Source: Betaproteobacteria bacterium (GTDB lineage: Bacteria; Pseudomonadota; Gammaproteobacteria; Burkholderiales; SG8-39). From it: DNA of 36,941 nucleotides. This document shows positions 16,662-25,250 of the stretch, one piece after another. The stretch spans positions 1-36,941 of the forward strand of contig JAOTWE010000003.1 of the NCBI GenBank assembly GCA_029863065.1, read 5' to 3'. Below the pieces are notes generated by a model. The model was not told where the DNA came from, did no database searches, and was given only the letters and a program-made list of their open reading frames with translations. A program made the translations under genes and the position numbers. The stretch's first letter is position 1; each line of letters starts with the position of its first letter.

Positions 16662-18152
16662 TCATGGCTTCACACCCAGCACGATGGCGTTGCTCACCAG
16701 TCCGTGCACGCTGCCGATCATGTCCATGGGGTGCTTGTAGTAGGGCAGGACCTTGGTGAACTGGCTCTTGCAGATGGCGCAGATCGCAGCGAGGTAGTTG
16801 ACGCCGTGCTCGTCCACGACCTGCTGCAGCGCCTGCATGCGCGGCAGCGCGCCCTTCACGCGCAGCTCCACGAGGTCGTCGGTGAGCAGCCCGCCGCCGC
16901 CGCCGCAGCAGAAGGTGGCTTCGCCGATGCTCTCCGGGGCCATGTCGACGAAGCGCTCGACGCAGGCGCGGATGATGTCGCGCGGCATCGTGAACTGCCC
17001 GCCCGGCTGGTCGCCCATGCGCGAGCCGCGCGACACGTTGCAGGAATCGTGGAAGGTCACCACCTTGTCGGCGTTGGCGCTCTTGTCGAGCGTGAGCGCG
17101 CCGCGGCGGATGAGGTCCCAGGTCACCTCGCAGATGTGCTGCGGCGCCGGGTAGCGCGGGTCGAGGAAGTCGAACGGCCCGATGAGCGTGTTCCAGAAGC
17201 TGTAGGCGACGCGCCAGGCATGCCCGCACTCGCCCACCACGATGCGCTTCACGCCCAGCTCGAGCGCCGCCTCGCGGATGCGCTCGGCCACCTTCTGCAG
17301 ATTGTCGTGGTTGCCGATGAACAGCGAAAAGTTCGCCGCCTCGGAGGCGTGCGACGAGAGCGTCCACGAGATGCCCGCGGCATGAAACACCTTGGCGTAG
17401 CCGATCAGGCCGTCGATGTGCGGCTCGGCAAAAAAGTCGGCGCTCGGCGTGACGAGCAAGACTTCGGCGCCCTTCTCGTCGAGCGGGAAGCGCACGTCCA
17501 CCCCGGTCGCTTCCTTCACGTCTTCTTCCAGGCCGTCGAGCGTGTTGCGTAGCGCCGGCCCCGGCAGGCCGAGGTTGTTGCCGATCTTGTGCACCTTGGC
17601 GATGATCTCGTTCGAGTACTTCTGGCCGAGGCCGACGGCGTCCATGACGTCGCGCGCCGCCATCGTGATCTCGGCGGTGTCGATGCCGTACGGGCAGAAC
17701 ACCGCGCAGCGCCGGCACTCCGAGCACTGGTGGAAGTAGCCGTACCAGTCGTCGAGAACATCCTTGGTCATGTCGCGCGCGCCGACGAGCTTCGGGAAGT
17801 GCTTGCCGGCGAAGGTGTAGTAGCGCCGGTACACCGAGCGCAGCAGGTCCTGGCGCGCCACCGGCATGTTCTTCGGGTCGGCGGTGCCCAGGTAGTAGTG
17901 GCACTTGTCGGTGCAGGCGCCGCACTTGACGCACGCGTCGAGGAACACCTGCAGTGCACGTGACTGCGACACCAGCTCACCCAGCTTCGTCACCGCGACC
18001 TTTTCCCAGTCCGGCATCAGTTCGCCGGGAAAGCCGAGCGGCTTCTGGTGGTCGGGCTTGGCGGTGAACGGCTTGCTGTGCGCCATCGCGCCTTCGCGCA
18101 CGGCCGGAATCACCGGATATTCGCCCAGCGGCGGCGTCTCGAAATCGGCCAT
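16662..18152 (-). CDS. dsrK: DsrK, catalytic Fe-S subunit of DsrMKJOP
   Basis: The 496-residue protein has two [4Fe-4S] motifs (CVKCGACTDKCHYYLG and CSECRRCAVFCPYG) and C-terminal CCG-type residues that bind the catalytic cluster (VGECGHAWR, FHDSCNVSRGSRMG, FCCGGGGGLL, CAICK). It is related to HdrD and reacts with the DsrC disulfide or trisulfide on the cytoplasmic side, passing electrons to DsrM. The start codon directly abuts the dsrM stop. The HdrD-like protein at 7043-8344 is its shorter paralogue. Confidence 0.95.
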   Translation of the reverse strand: MADFETPPLGEYPVIPAVREGAMAHSKPFTAKPDHQKPLGFPGELMPDWEKVAVTKLGELVSQSRALQVFLDACVKCGACTDKCHYYLGTADPKNMPVARQDLLRSVYRRYYTFAGKHFPKLVGARDMTKDVLDDWYGYFHQCSECRRCAVFCPYGIDTAEITMAARDVMDAVGLGQKYSNEIIAKVHKIGNNLGLPGPALRNTLDGLEEDVKEATGVDVRFPLDEKGAEVLLVTPSADFFAEPHIDGLIGYAKVFHAAGISWTLSSHASEAANFSLFIGNHDNLQKVAERIREAALELGVKRIVVGECGHAWRVAYSFWNTLIGPFDFLDPRYPAPQHICEVTWDLIRRGALTLDKSANADKVVTFHDSCNVSRGSRMGDQPGGQFTMPRDIIRACVERFVDMAPESIGEATFCCGGGGGLLTDDLVELRVKGALPRMQALQQVVDEHGVNYLAAICAICKSQFTKVLPYYKHPMDMIGSVHGLVSNAIVLGVKP

Positions 18153-18902
18153 TCAGCCTCCGCGCGCCCGCTCGACGCGCACGATGCGCGTCGACCAGCC
18201 CGCCACGTGCCGCTGCTCGCGCGCGTCGTCGACCTGGTTCAGGCTCGGGCTGAAGAACACCCCCGGCGCGTGCAGGAGCTTCGACACGGGAAAGACGATC
18301 ATCAGCGCCGCGACCAGCACGAGGTGCACGAGCAGCGCCGGGTCGGCGGGAAGCGCCCGCCAGTCGAAGACCATCAGCCCGAGGAAGAACGCCTTCAACG
18401 CGACGATGTCGGTGTGCGCGACGTACTTCATGGCGAGGCCGCTCGCGGCGATGGCGACGAGCAGCGCGAGCATCAGGTGGTCCGACGGGCTGCTGATGTA
18501 GCGCACGCGATCGACCAGAAAGCGCCGCGCCCAAAGTCCCGCGAGGCCGGCGAGCATGGCGAACCCCGCGTACACGCCGAACGGCTGCATCAGGTTGACC
18601 CAGCCCCACACCGGCTCGGTGAAATAGCGCAGGTGGCGCAACAGCACCAGCAGCAGCGCTGCGTGAAACGTCCAGCCGAACAGCCAGATCCACTTGTTGG
18701 ACCGGAACAGGGCGCGGAACAGCGTCACCTCGAGGAACATGCGCAGCACGACGCCGCCGCGCGTCGTCGGCGCCGGCGGGATCGGGATCTTCAGCGGCTG
18801 CGGGGTGCGCGCGTACACCCAGCACCGCCAGCCCACGCCGGCGACGAGCGCCGCCGCCGCGACGTAGAACAGCAGCGCGTAGATGAGGGTCAGCGCGGAC
18901 AC
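18153..18902 (-). CDS. dsrM: DsrM, membrane cytochrome b subunit
   Basis: The 249-residue protein has about five to six hydrophobic helices and is NarI-like. Histidines in FHAALLLVLLRHLRYF and the region around LVLVAALMIVFPVSKLLHAPGVFFSP are likely haem ligands. It binds the quinone and takes electrons from DsrK. No ATG exists at the expected start, so GTG at 18900-18902 is used (MSALTLIYALLFYVAAAALV), 17 bases after the dsrC stop. The order dsrC-dsrM-dsrK is that of A. vinosum. Confidence 0.93.
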   Translation of the reverse strand: MSALTLIYALLFYVAAAALVAGVGWRCWVYARTPQPLKIPIPPAPTTRGGVVLRMFLEVTLFRALFRSNKWIWLFGWTFHAALLLVLLRHLRYFTEPVWGWVNLMQPFGVYAGFAMLAGLAGLWARRFLVDRVRYISSPSDHLMLALLVAIAASGLAMKYVAHTDIVALKAFFLGLMVFDWRALPADPALLVHLVLVAALMIVFPVSKLLHAPGVFFSPSLNQVDDAREQRHVAGWSTRIVRVERARGG

Positions 18903-18918
18903 GGGTCCGCTCCGCCGC

Positions 18919-19251
18919 CTACACGCAGCCGGTCGGCTTGGGCAGCCCCGCGTACTTGCAGGCCTGCTTGGCGGGGCCGTACGGAAACAGCTCGTACAGG
19001 TACTTGCTGTTGCCCTTGTCCGCGCCGAGCTTCTTGCCGATGGCCTTGGTCAGCACGCGCACTGCCGGCGCGATCTGGTACTCGTCGTAGTACTCGCGCA
19101 GGAAGTTGAGCACTTCCCAGTGGTTCTGGGTCAGCTCGCAGCTGTCGAGCCGCGCCATTTCCTTCGCCACGTCCTCGCTCCAGTCGGTGCGGTTCGCGAG
19201 ATAGCCTTCCTCGTCGGTCTCGATGGTCTTGCCGTCCATTTCGATGGGCAT
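18919..19251 (-). CDS. dsrC: DsrC, canonical two-cysteine sulfur carrier
   Basis: The 110-residue protein is canonical DsrC. The swinging C-terminal arm GPAKQACKYAGLPKPTGCV carries both conserved cysteines, Cys98 (CysB) and Cys109 (CysA, penultimate). Family knowledge: DsrC receives sulfur from TusA/DsrEFH on CysA, presents it to DsrAB, and leaves as a trisulfide or disulfide handled by DsrK. A good ribosome-binding site (AGAGGAA) precedes the ATG at 19249-19251. It is the only one of the four DsrC-family proteins in the window with both cysteines. Confidence 0.96.
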   Translation of the reverse strand: MPIEMDGKTIETDEEGYLANRTDWSEDVAKEMARLDSCELTQNHWEVLNFLREYYDEYQIAPAVRVLTKAIGKKLGADKGNSKYLYELFPYGPAKQACKYAGLPKPTGCV

Positions 19252-19272
19252 TTCGGAAGTTCCTCTAAAAGG

Positions 19273-19572
19273 TCAAAGCCAGGATTGCACGGCGTTGTGC
19301 TCGGCTACGAGGTCCACGAACCCTCCGTAGTCCACCAGGCGAACGCCGTCCATCACCCGGTTCTGCATGCCCCGCGCCTCGACATCGGGCTTGAGGGCGT
19401 AAATCGTCACGCTGTGCAGAGCTTTCTGCACCTGCGGCGAGACGGCCGTGTCCCGGGCCGCCGCGTACACGCCGTCCTCGATCAGCAGCACCGCGCTGCC
19501 CTGCCGCGCGAACTTCAGGCAGCTCTCCAGCGCCTTGTGCTCGAACGGCGACTTGTTGACGGTATGCAGCAT
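19273..19572 (-). CDS. dsrH: DsrH, subunit of the DsrEFH sulfurtransferase
   Basis: The 99-residue protein is a TusB/DsrH homologue (start MLHTVNKSPFEHKALESCLKF, then GSAVLLIEDGVYAA). A cysteine at residue 18 sits where family members have one. DsrEFH is a heterohexamer that moves sulfur to DsrC. It lies 11 bases after dsrF. Confidence 0.93.
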   Translation of the reverse strand: MLHTVNKSPFEHKALESCLKFARQGSAVLLIEDGVYAAARDTAVSPQVQKALHSVTIYALKPDVEARGMQNRVMDGVRLVDYGGFVDLVAEHNAVQSWL

Positions 19573-19583
19573 CGCTTGGGTCC

Positions 19584-19967
19584 TCAGAAGCTCAGGATCA
19601 CGTCCTGCGCTTCCATGATCTCGGCCATGCGTTCGGCGTCCACCACCTCGACCGGCACCACGAGGTCGGATTCGCTCAGCCCGCGTGCCTCGAGCGCCTC
19701 CTTCTCCACGTAGAGCTTGGTGACGTCGTAGTCCTCCAGGGCGCGGAACGCAGGCGAGAAGTTCTTCACTTCCAGTGCCTTGGTGTCCTGGCCCTTCGTC
19801 AGCTGGTACACGCCGTCGCCCAGGAACGCGAGGCTCACGTCCTGCTCGAACGCGGCGCCGATCAGCACCACTTCCAGCGACTCGAGCGCATAGAGGGTGC
19901 CGTAGGGCGCCCTGCGGTTCACGTACAGGAAGCGCTTGGCGACGCTGCCTGCGTTTTCCTCAGTCAC
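19584..19967 (-). CDS. dsrF: DsrF, subunit of the DsrEFH sulfurtransferase
   Basis: The 127-residue protein is a TusC/DsrF homologue (KRFLYVNRRAPYGTLYALESLEV, GAAFEQDVSLAFLGDGVYQL). The ORF track starts at 20057, but those 30 residues are antisense-like read-through of dsrE. The GTG at 19965-19967 (VTEENAGSVAK) gives the right length and overlaps the dsrE stop by 8 bases. It contains no cysteine, so its sulfur transfer role would be structural, with DsrE carrying the active cysteine. Confidence 0.92.
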   Translation of the reverse strand: MTEENAGSVAKRFLYVNRRAPYGTLYALESLEVVLIGAAFEQDVSLAFLGDGVYQLTKGQDTKALEVKNFSPAFRALEDYDVTKLYVEKEALEARGLSESDLVVPVEVVDAERMAEIMEAQDVILSF

Positions 19968-20352
19968 CGAACACCACCAACCGGTCGGACTGGATGCCGG
20001 CTTCGATGAGCTGTCCCAGGCCCGAGATGCGAAAGCCCGGCGCGATGTTGTCGGCATCCTTGCCGTTGCGCTTGGCCTCGCTCTTGTCCATCAGCCCGCG
20101 GCGCTGCGCGGCGGCGATGCACACCACGAGATCGAGCTTGTGCTCGGCGGCGAGCTCGCTCCAGCGCTTGACGATGTTGCGGTCGTCCTGCGGCGGCACG
20201 GTGAGCCGCGTGCCGTTGTTCACGCCGTCGTGATAGAAGAACACGCGGTAGATCTCGTGCCCCTTCGCCAGCGCGGCCTTGACGAACTGGTAGGCGGTGT
20301 CCGAGGCCTCGTGGGTATAGGGCCCTTCGTTCACGAGGATGCCGAATTTCAT
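19960..20352 (-). CDS. dsrE: DsrE, sulfur-binding subunit of DsrEFH
   Basis: The 130-residue protein is a TusD/DsrE homologue (MKFGILVNEGPYTHEASDTA). The active-site cysteine is in LVVCIAAAQRRGLMD, matching Cys78 of A. vinosum DsrE, which carries the persulfide. It delivers sulfur to DsrC. It follows dsrB by 12 bases. Confidence 0.95.
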   Translation of the reverse strand: MKFGILVNEGPYTHEASDTAYQFVKAALAKGHEIYRVFFYHDGVNNGTRLTVPPQDDRNIVKRWSELAAEHKLDLVVCIAAAQRRGLMDKSEAKRNGKDADNIAPGFRISGLGQLIEAGIQSDRLVVFGD

Positions 20353-20364
20353 GCCGCCGCGCGC

Positions 20365-21459
20365 CTAGAAGCGGATGTGCGCCGAGGCGTTGAGGCTGTT
20401 CCTCGCGCCGCGCCAATTGTCGATGTGGAACTTGGTGAACGGCAGCCCCGTGAGCTCGAAAAAGCGCGGCCAGCCGATGCGCTCCACCCAGTCGCCGACG
20501 CGCTCCCAGTCGCGCGCATCCTTCTTGTACGTGTAGAGGATCTTCTTCACCACTGCGGCCACCTCGGGCCAGCGCGGCGGGTTGTTGGGCAGCCCGGCCG
20601 CCACCAGCTTCTGGAACATGGGCTTGGAGCGGGCGTTGGAATTCTTGCCGCCGACCCAGATGGCGAGCTTGGAATGCTCCGGGTCGTTGATCTGCATCGG
20701 CGGGCACGGCGGATAGCAGGCGCCGCAGCAGATGCATTTCTTCTCGTCCACCTCCAGCGAGGGCTTGCCGTTGACGATCGCCGGGCGGATCGCCGCCACC
20801 GGGCAGCGCGCCACCACGGAAGGGCGCTCGCACACGTTCGCCACGAGGTCGTGGTTGATCTTGGGGGGCTTGGTGTGCTGCACGTTGATCGCGATGTCGC
20901 CCTGGCCGCCGCAGTTGATCTGGCAGCAGGAGGTTGTGATGTGCACGCGGTTGGGCATCTCCTCCTTGATGAACTCTTCATACAGCTCGTCCATCAGCGA
21001 CTTCACCACGCCCGAGGCATCCGTCCCCGGGATGTCGCAGTGCAGCCAGCCCTGGGTGTGCGAGATCATGGTCACCGAGTTGCCGGTGCCGCCGACCGGG
21101 TAGCCCGCGTCGTTGAAGGCCTGGATCAGCGGGCCGACCTTGTCCCAGCTGGAGACCATCACCTCCAGGTTCGAGCGGATGGTGAATCGGACGAACCCCT
21201 CGCCGTACTTGTCGATGATGTCGCACAGCAGGTTGATCTCGTACGGACCGAGCTGGCGCTGCGTGCCGACGCGCACCGTCCAGATCTCGTCGCCCGAGTA
21301 GGCGACGTGGTGCAGCACGCCCGGGCGCGGTCGGTCGTGGTACTTCCAGTTGCCGAAGTTCTTGATCATCAGCGGATGCATGTACTGCATGCCGTCGGGA
21401 CACCCGCTCTCGATCGGCGCTCGCATCTGCTTCTTCTCGATTACCTGTGCTTGTGCCAC
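20365..21459 (-). CDS. dsrB: DsrB, beta subunit of reverse dissimilatory sulfite reductase
   Basis: The 364-residue protein has the sirohaem/[4Fe-4S] cysteines in TTSCCQINCGGQGDIAIN and a ferredoxin domain motif CICCGACYPPCPPMQI. With DsrA it oxidises DsrC-bound sulfur to sulfite in the cytoplasm. The start is GTG at 21457-21459 (VAQAQVIEKK), preceded by GGAG at a proper distance; the next ATG (MRAPIES) is 12 codons in. It is 21 bases after dsrA. Confidence 0.96.
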   Translation of the reverse strand: MAQAQVIEKKQMRAPIESGCPDGMQYMHPLMIKNFGNWKYHDRPRPGVLHHVAYSGDEIWTVRVGTQRQLGPYEINLLCDIIDKYGEGFVRFTIRSNLEVMVSSWDKVGPLIQAFNDAGYPVGGTGNSVTMISHTQGWLHCDIPGTDASGVVKSLMDELYEEFIKEEMPNRVHITTSCCQINCGGQGDIAINVQHTKPPKINHDLVANVCERPSVVARCPVAAIRPAIVNGKPSLEVDEKKCICCGACYPPCPPMQINDPEHSKLAIWVGGKNSNARSKPMFQKLVAAGLPNNPPRWPEVAAVVKKILYTYKKDARDWERVGDWVERIGWPRFFELTGLPFTKFHIDNWRGARNSLNASAHIRF

Positions 21460-21480
21460 TGCGATCTCCTCGGTCCGGTC

Positions 21481-22785
21481 TCAGGCCGCCGACTTCTGCT
21501 GGCGATCGATCCACTTCTGCGCTTCCTTGTCCCAGTCGTCCAGGCGCACGTAGGAGCTGGTGCGCGGGTGCGTGATCATGTTCGGGTCGACCTCGACGCC
21601 GATGCCCTCGAGGAAGCTCGCCAGGCCGATGCGCTCGATCATTTCGCCGCAGCGCTCGTGCTCGAGGCCGTTCTCCGCCCAGAAATCGATCACCGTGGCG
21701 GCGAGCTCGCGCAGTTTCTCGTAGTCCTCGTCGGTCTCCATCTTCATGAACGGCACGATCACCGTGCCCATGGTGTCGCCGATCTTGAGTGTGCGCTTGC
21801 CGCCGATGAGCAGCGTGATGCCGCGGTCCTTGCCGGGCTTCAAGGCCTTGGTCATGACGTTGATGCAGTGCATGCAGCGCACGCAGCTCTTGTTGTCGAC
21901 TTCCAGCGTATCGTCGTCGTTGAGCGAGAGCGCCTTCGTCGGGCAGCGCGCGATCACGTTGTCGATCGTGTACTTGCGGCCGTGGCCCGCGACATATTCC
22001 TTCACGCCCTTCTGGTCGACCTGCATGTCGTCGCGCCAGGTGCCGATGACGGCGAAGTCGGCGCGCTGGATCGAGTTCATGCAGTCGTTGGGGCAGCCCG
22101 AGACCTTGAACTTGAACTTGTAGGGCAGCGCCGGGCGGTGCATGTCGTCGATGAAGTTGTTGACGAGCGTCCGGTGGATGCGGTGCTCGTTGGTGCACGA
22201 CTGCTCGCAGCGCGCCGCGCCGACGCAGGACATCGCGGTGCGCACGCAGGGGCCCGCGCCGCCCAGGTCGAAGCCGTACTCGTTGATCTCGTCGAAGAAA
22301 TGCTGCGTGTTCTCGCTCGTCGAGCCGATGAACATGATGTTGCCGGTCTGGCCGTGGAACGCGATCAGGCCGGAGCCCCACTTGCTCCACGAGCCCGAGA
22401 GCTGGCGCAGGAGCTTGGTCGTGTAGTGGTTGCCCGCCGGCGGCTGCACGCGCAGCGTATGAAATTCCTTGGACTCCGGGAACATGCTCGCCACTTCGGA
22501 AAAGCGCGGGATGATGCCGCCGCCATAGCCGAACACCGAGACGGTGCCGCCCTTCCAGTAGCCGAGGCGCGTCTTGTAGGAATGCTCGAGCTGGCCGAGC
22601 AGGTCGACCATCATGTTGTTGTCGTGCGCGAGGCGCTTCAGGCCGGTGACGAAGCTCGGCCAGGGGCCGCTCTCGAGCTGGTCGAGCATGGGCGTCGGAT
22701 GGAAGGCCTTGCTGGACTTCTTCTCCTTGGGCAAAAACGTGCTGTGCCGCTCAGGATTCTTGGGCGGCGTGCGGGCGTCGGACAT
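21481..22785 (-). CDS. dsrA: DsrA, alpha subunit of reverse dissimilatory sulfite reductase
   Basis: The 434-residue protein has the sirohaem-cluster cysteines (SCVGAARCEQSC and SGCPNDCMNS) and a ferredoxin insertion (SCVRCMHCINVMTKAL). The start MSDARTPPKNPERHSTF is typical of oxidative-type DsrA. A strong ribosome-binding site (GAGGAGGG) precedes the ATG at 22785. It is the first gene of the operon; the promoter should lie in the 154-base gap to the divergent tauD-like gene. The plus-strand 972-residue ORF opposite is an antisense shadow. Confidence 0.97.
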   Translation of the reverse strand: MSDARTPPKNPERHSTFLPKEKKSSKAFHPTPMLDQLESGPWPSFVTGLKRLAHDNNMMVDLLGQLEHSYKTRLGYWKGGTVSVFGYGGGIIPRFSEVASMFPESKEFHTLRVQPPAGNHYTTKLLRQLSGSWSKWGSGLIAFHGQTGNIMFIGSTSENTQHFFDEINEYGFDLGGAGPCVRTAMSCVGAARCEQSCTNEHRIHRTLVNNFIDDMHRPALPYKFKFKVSGCPNDCMNSIQRADFAVIGTWRDDMQVDQKGVKEYVAGHGRKYTIDNVIARCPTKALSLNDDDTLEVDNKSCVRCMHCINVMTKALKPGKDRGITLLIGGKRTLKIGDTMGTVIVPFMKMETDEDYEKLRELAATVIDFWAENGLEHERCGEMIERIGLASFLEGIGVEVDPNMITHPRTSSYVRLDDWDKEAQKWIDRQQKSAA

Positions 22786-22939
22786 CGCTTCCCTCCTCAG
22801 GGTGCGGAATCGAACCCTGCAAGTGTAATGAGGACACCTTCCGCGCAGGCCTGAATTTGGGGATAGACCGCAACGGCCACCCTCCCCCTTTGGAGATATA
22901 GGGCTTGCTTATGACCCAAGCGGCGGCAAATGGGGTAGC
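22786..22939. promoter_or_regulatory. Divergent regulatory region between dsrA and the TauD-like gene
   Basis: This gap must carry the main dsr promoter (leftward) and the promoter of the 22940-25592 block (rightward). I see no convincing -35/-10 pair. A short inverted repeat GCTTG-N9-CAAGC lies near 22903-22921 and could be an operator. The minus strand contains GGTTCGATTCC, which looks like a tRNA B-box but has no tRNA around it. Confidence 0.55.
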
Positions 22940-23842
22940 GTGTCACGCGCCTTGATTGCCGTCCTGCAGAAAGAATCTCCTTACGACCTCGACCGGCCGC
23001 AGGCCTACCTGCGCTGGCGCGACGAGAAGCTCGCGCGCTACCCGCGAAGCGCCGAGGCGCTGATTGTGGAGGTACGCGACCCGCGGGCGTTGAGCGACAG
23101 CGAGGCCGCGCACATCCGCCGCGTGTGCGCCGCGGCGAACATGGCGGTCTACGCGAGCCCGCTCGCCGGCGTGGCCGACAAGGACATTCCGCGCCGTCTC
23201 GGCGCGCGGCTGGGCCTCGAGCGCCTTCAGGCCAACCCGCTCGCGGACGAGGACGGCATCAGCTCGCTCGAAGTGACGGCGGAAAAGTCCGGCCGGGGCT
23301 ACGTCCCGTACTCCAACCGGCGGCTGCTCTGGCACACCGACGGCTACTACAACCCGCCCGGGAGCCGCATCCGCGCCTTCCTCCTGCACTGCGTACGCCC
23401 CGCGGCCGCGGGCGGCGAGAACCGCCTGCTCGATCCGGAGATCGCCTACATCCTGTTGCGCGACGCCGATCCGCGATATGTCAGGGCGCTGTCGGCCCCG
23501 GACGCCATGACCGTGCCGGCGAACGAGGAGGATCCGACCTTGCAGCGCGCTGCGCAGACGGGCCCGGTCTTCTCCTTTGAAGACGGAGCGCTGCACATGC
23601 GCTACACCGCGCGCACGCGCAGCATCGAATGGCGACAGGACGCGGCCACGCAGGCCGCGGTGAAGCGCCTGCGCGAGATCCTCGACTCCGACTCGCCGTA
23701 CGTCTTCCGGCTGAGGCTCTCGGGCGGCCAGGGCCTGGTGTGCAACAACGTGCTGCACGATCGCAGCGAATTCACGGACGCGCCGGGCGCGAGCCGGCTG
23801 GTCTACCGCGCCCGTTACGCGGACCGCATCGGCCCGGCATGA
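22940..23842 (+). CDS. TauD/TfdA-like Fe(II)/2-oxoglutarate dioxygenase
   Basis: The 300-residue protein has the iron-binding HXD motif in LWHTDGYYNPPG and a distal histidine in NNVLHDRSEF followed by a conserved Arg segment (SRLVYRARY). The family includes taurine dioxygenase and gamma-butyrobetaine hydroxylase; the N-terminal part matches neither well enough to name a substrate. The start is GTG at 22940 (MSRALIAVLQKESPYDL); an ATG at 22930 is blocked by an immediate stop. It is divergent from dsrA and its stop overlaps the next start (ATGA), so it heads a four-gene block. A role in organosulfur oxidation is a plausible guess only. Confidence 0.8.
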   Translation: MSRALIAVLQKESPYDLDRPQAYLRWRDEKLARYPRSAEALIVEVRDPRALSDSEAAHIRRVCAAANMAVYASPLAGVADKDIPRRLGARLGLERLQANPLADEDGISSLEVTAEKSGRGYVPYSNRRLLWHTDGYYNPPGSRIRAFLLHCVRPAAAGGENRLLDPEIAYILLRDADPRYVRALSAPDAMTVPANEEDPTLQRAAQTGPVFSFEDGALHMRYTARTRSIEWRQDAATQAAVKRLREILDSDSPYVFRLRLSGGQGLVCNNVLHDRSEFTDAPGASRLVYRARYADRIGPA

Positions 23843-24561
23843 GGACCTTCCCGCTCAAGTACATCAAGGAAAGCGCCGCCGTCGGCAACGCCGACGACAG
23901 CAGCGACGCAGCTGAGGAGACCGGGAAGCTCAAGCGCCTGGTGGCCGGCGTGCGCGAGGAGCTCGAGGCGCTCTCCCCCGGCGCCGCGCCGCTGCGGCGC
24001 GCGGACCTTCTGCTGCAGCTCGGCCGCGCGCTCGTGCGGCTCGAGCAGCGCGCCGAGGCCTGGGCCGCCGCGCGCGAGGCGTTCGATTTCTACCTGGCCG
24101 AGCAGGCCTGGGAAGGCGCGGCGCAAGCCTGCGACATCCTGTTCCTCGCCGACCAGCCGCAATCGCTCGCCGCGCTCGGCCAAGGCATCTGGCTCGCGGT
24201 GACCTATCCGGTGGATCCCGAGCTGAGCGTCGCGCTGCTGCAGCACGTGGTGGACGAGACGCCGCCCGATGCCGACGGCGCGGCGGTGGCCGCCGTCACG
24301 GCCTGCTACCTCGTCGACCTGCGCGCGCAGGAGCCGCAGCGCGAACACCTGCTGCTCTACACCAACCAGGTGCTCGCCACGGTGGCGCGACGGCATAGCG
24401 GCGTCGACGGCCAGGATTCTTTCAACCGCTGGATCGAGGACATGGAGCTGAGCGACCCGGCGCTGTTCCTGCCGCGGCTGCGGAACGTGGTCGATGTCCT
24501 GGTGCAGGACGAGTGGTGGTTCGACCGCGATGCCCTGCAGGCGGCGCTGCCCGCGGACTGA
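23839..24561 (+). CDS. Unknown helical (TPR-like) protein in the dsr-linked block
   Basis: I do not recognise this 240-residue protein. The ORF track starts at 23629, but the ATG at 23839 overlaps the TauD-like stop and gives MRTFPLKYIKESAAVGNAD. Residues 40-150 are alanine- and leucine-rich helical pairs (RADLLLQLGRALVRLEQRAEAWAAAREAF), like tetratricopeptide scaffolds. No signal peptide or cysteine motif suggests a cytoplasmic adaptor. It ends one base before the Cas6-like gene, so the two are probably co-translated. Confidence 0.65.
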   Translation: MRTFPLKYIKESAAVGNADDSSDAAEETGKLKRLVAGVREELEALSPGAAPLRRADLLLQLGRALVRLEQRAEAWAAAREAFDFYLAEQAWEGAAQACDILFLADQPQSLAALGQGIWLAVTYPVDPELSVALLQHVVDETPPDADGAAVAAVTACYLVDLRAQEPQREHLLLYTNQVLATVARRHSGVDGQDSFNRWIEDMELSDPALFLPRLRNVVDVLVQDEWWFDRDALQAALPAD

Positions 24562-24562
24562 G

Positions 24563-25213
24563 ATGGACGACGTCGTGGACGCGGTGTTCGCGATCGAGTG
24601 CCGCAGCCTGCCGGTCGATCATGCCTACGCGCTCTCCGCGGCGATCCAGGCGGCGCTGCCGTGGTTCGCGGACGAGCCGCAGGCCGGGCTGCACACCGTG
24701 CACGGCGCGGCTTCGGGCGCGGGCTGGGTGCGGCCCGAGGGCGAGGAGGCGGTGCTGCAGCTTTCCCGGCGCACGAGGCTCGTGCTGCGGCTCCCCGGGC
24801 ATCGCATGGCAGACGCGGCGGCGCTCACCGGGCAGACCCTGGATATCGCCGGCTGTCCGCTGCGCGTGGGCCGGCTGTCTACGCGCCCGCTCCTGCGCAT
24901 CGCGTCGCTCTTCTCGCGCAGCGTGATCTTCGAGGGCGCGGCCGACGAAGCGGCGTTCGTCGCCGCCGCGAACGAAGGACTGTGTGCGCTCGGCGTCTCG
25001 GCCTCGACGATGCTCTGCGGCCGCGAGGTCGCGCTCGCCACGCCGCAAGGTGCCTACCGCACGCGCAGCCTGATGCTGACGGTCGCGACGCCCGCGCAGT
25101 CTTTGCTGCTCCAGCGCCAAGGCCTGGGCGAGGCGCGCAAGCTCGGCTGCGGTGTCTTCATCCCCCACAAGGACGTCGGCGACCTGCGTCCCACGCCGCT
25201 GGAAGCTTTTTGA
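24563..25213 (+). CDS. Stand-alone Cas6/Cmx6-like protein
   Basis: The 216-residue protein resembles the Cmx6 branch of Cas6 endoribonucleases, which cut CRISPR precursor RNA. Evidence: an N-terminal DHAYALSAAIQAALPW segment, HTVHGAASGAGWV, RRTRLVLRLP, and near the C-terminus the glycine-rich loop GLGEARKLGCGVFIPHKDV, which matches the Cas6 G-loop pattern. Two tandem RRM-like halves are implied by length. No other cas gene and no repeat array was found in the window. It sits between an unknown helical protein and a cysteine-less DsrC, divergent from dsrA. RNA cleavage here is inference; it may have been repurposed. A profile search would confirm the family. Confidence 0.7.
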   Translation: MDDVVDAVFAIECRSLPVDHAYALSAAIQAALPWFADEPQAGLHTVHGAASGAGWVRPEGEEAVLQLSRRTRLVLRLPGHRMADAAALTGQTLDIAGCPLRVGRLSTRPLLRIASLFSRSVIFEGAADEAAFVAAANEGLCALGVSASTMLCGREVALATPQGAYRTRSLMLTVATPAQSLLLQRQGLGEARKLGCGVFIPHKDVGDLRPTPLEAF

Positions 25214-25250
25214 AGATTCCCATCGTGATCCGGCTTCAGGAGAAAGGACC

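Noticed and set aside
22800-22830. GGTTCGATTCC on the minus strand, a perfect tRNA B-box
   Set aside because: The flanking bases do not form a T-stem (three of five pairs fail), and no acceptor or anticodon stems fit.
19936-22854. 972-residue plus-strand ORF
   Set aside because: It lies antisense to dsrE, dsrB and dsrA, which have clear cofactor motifs; long antisense frames are expected at this GC content.
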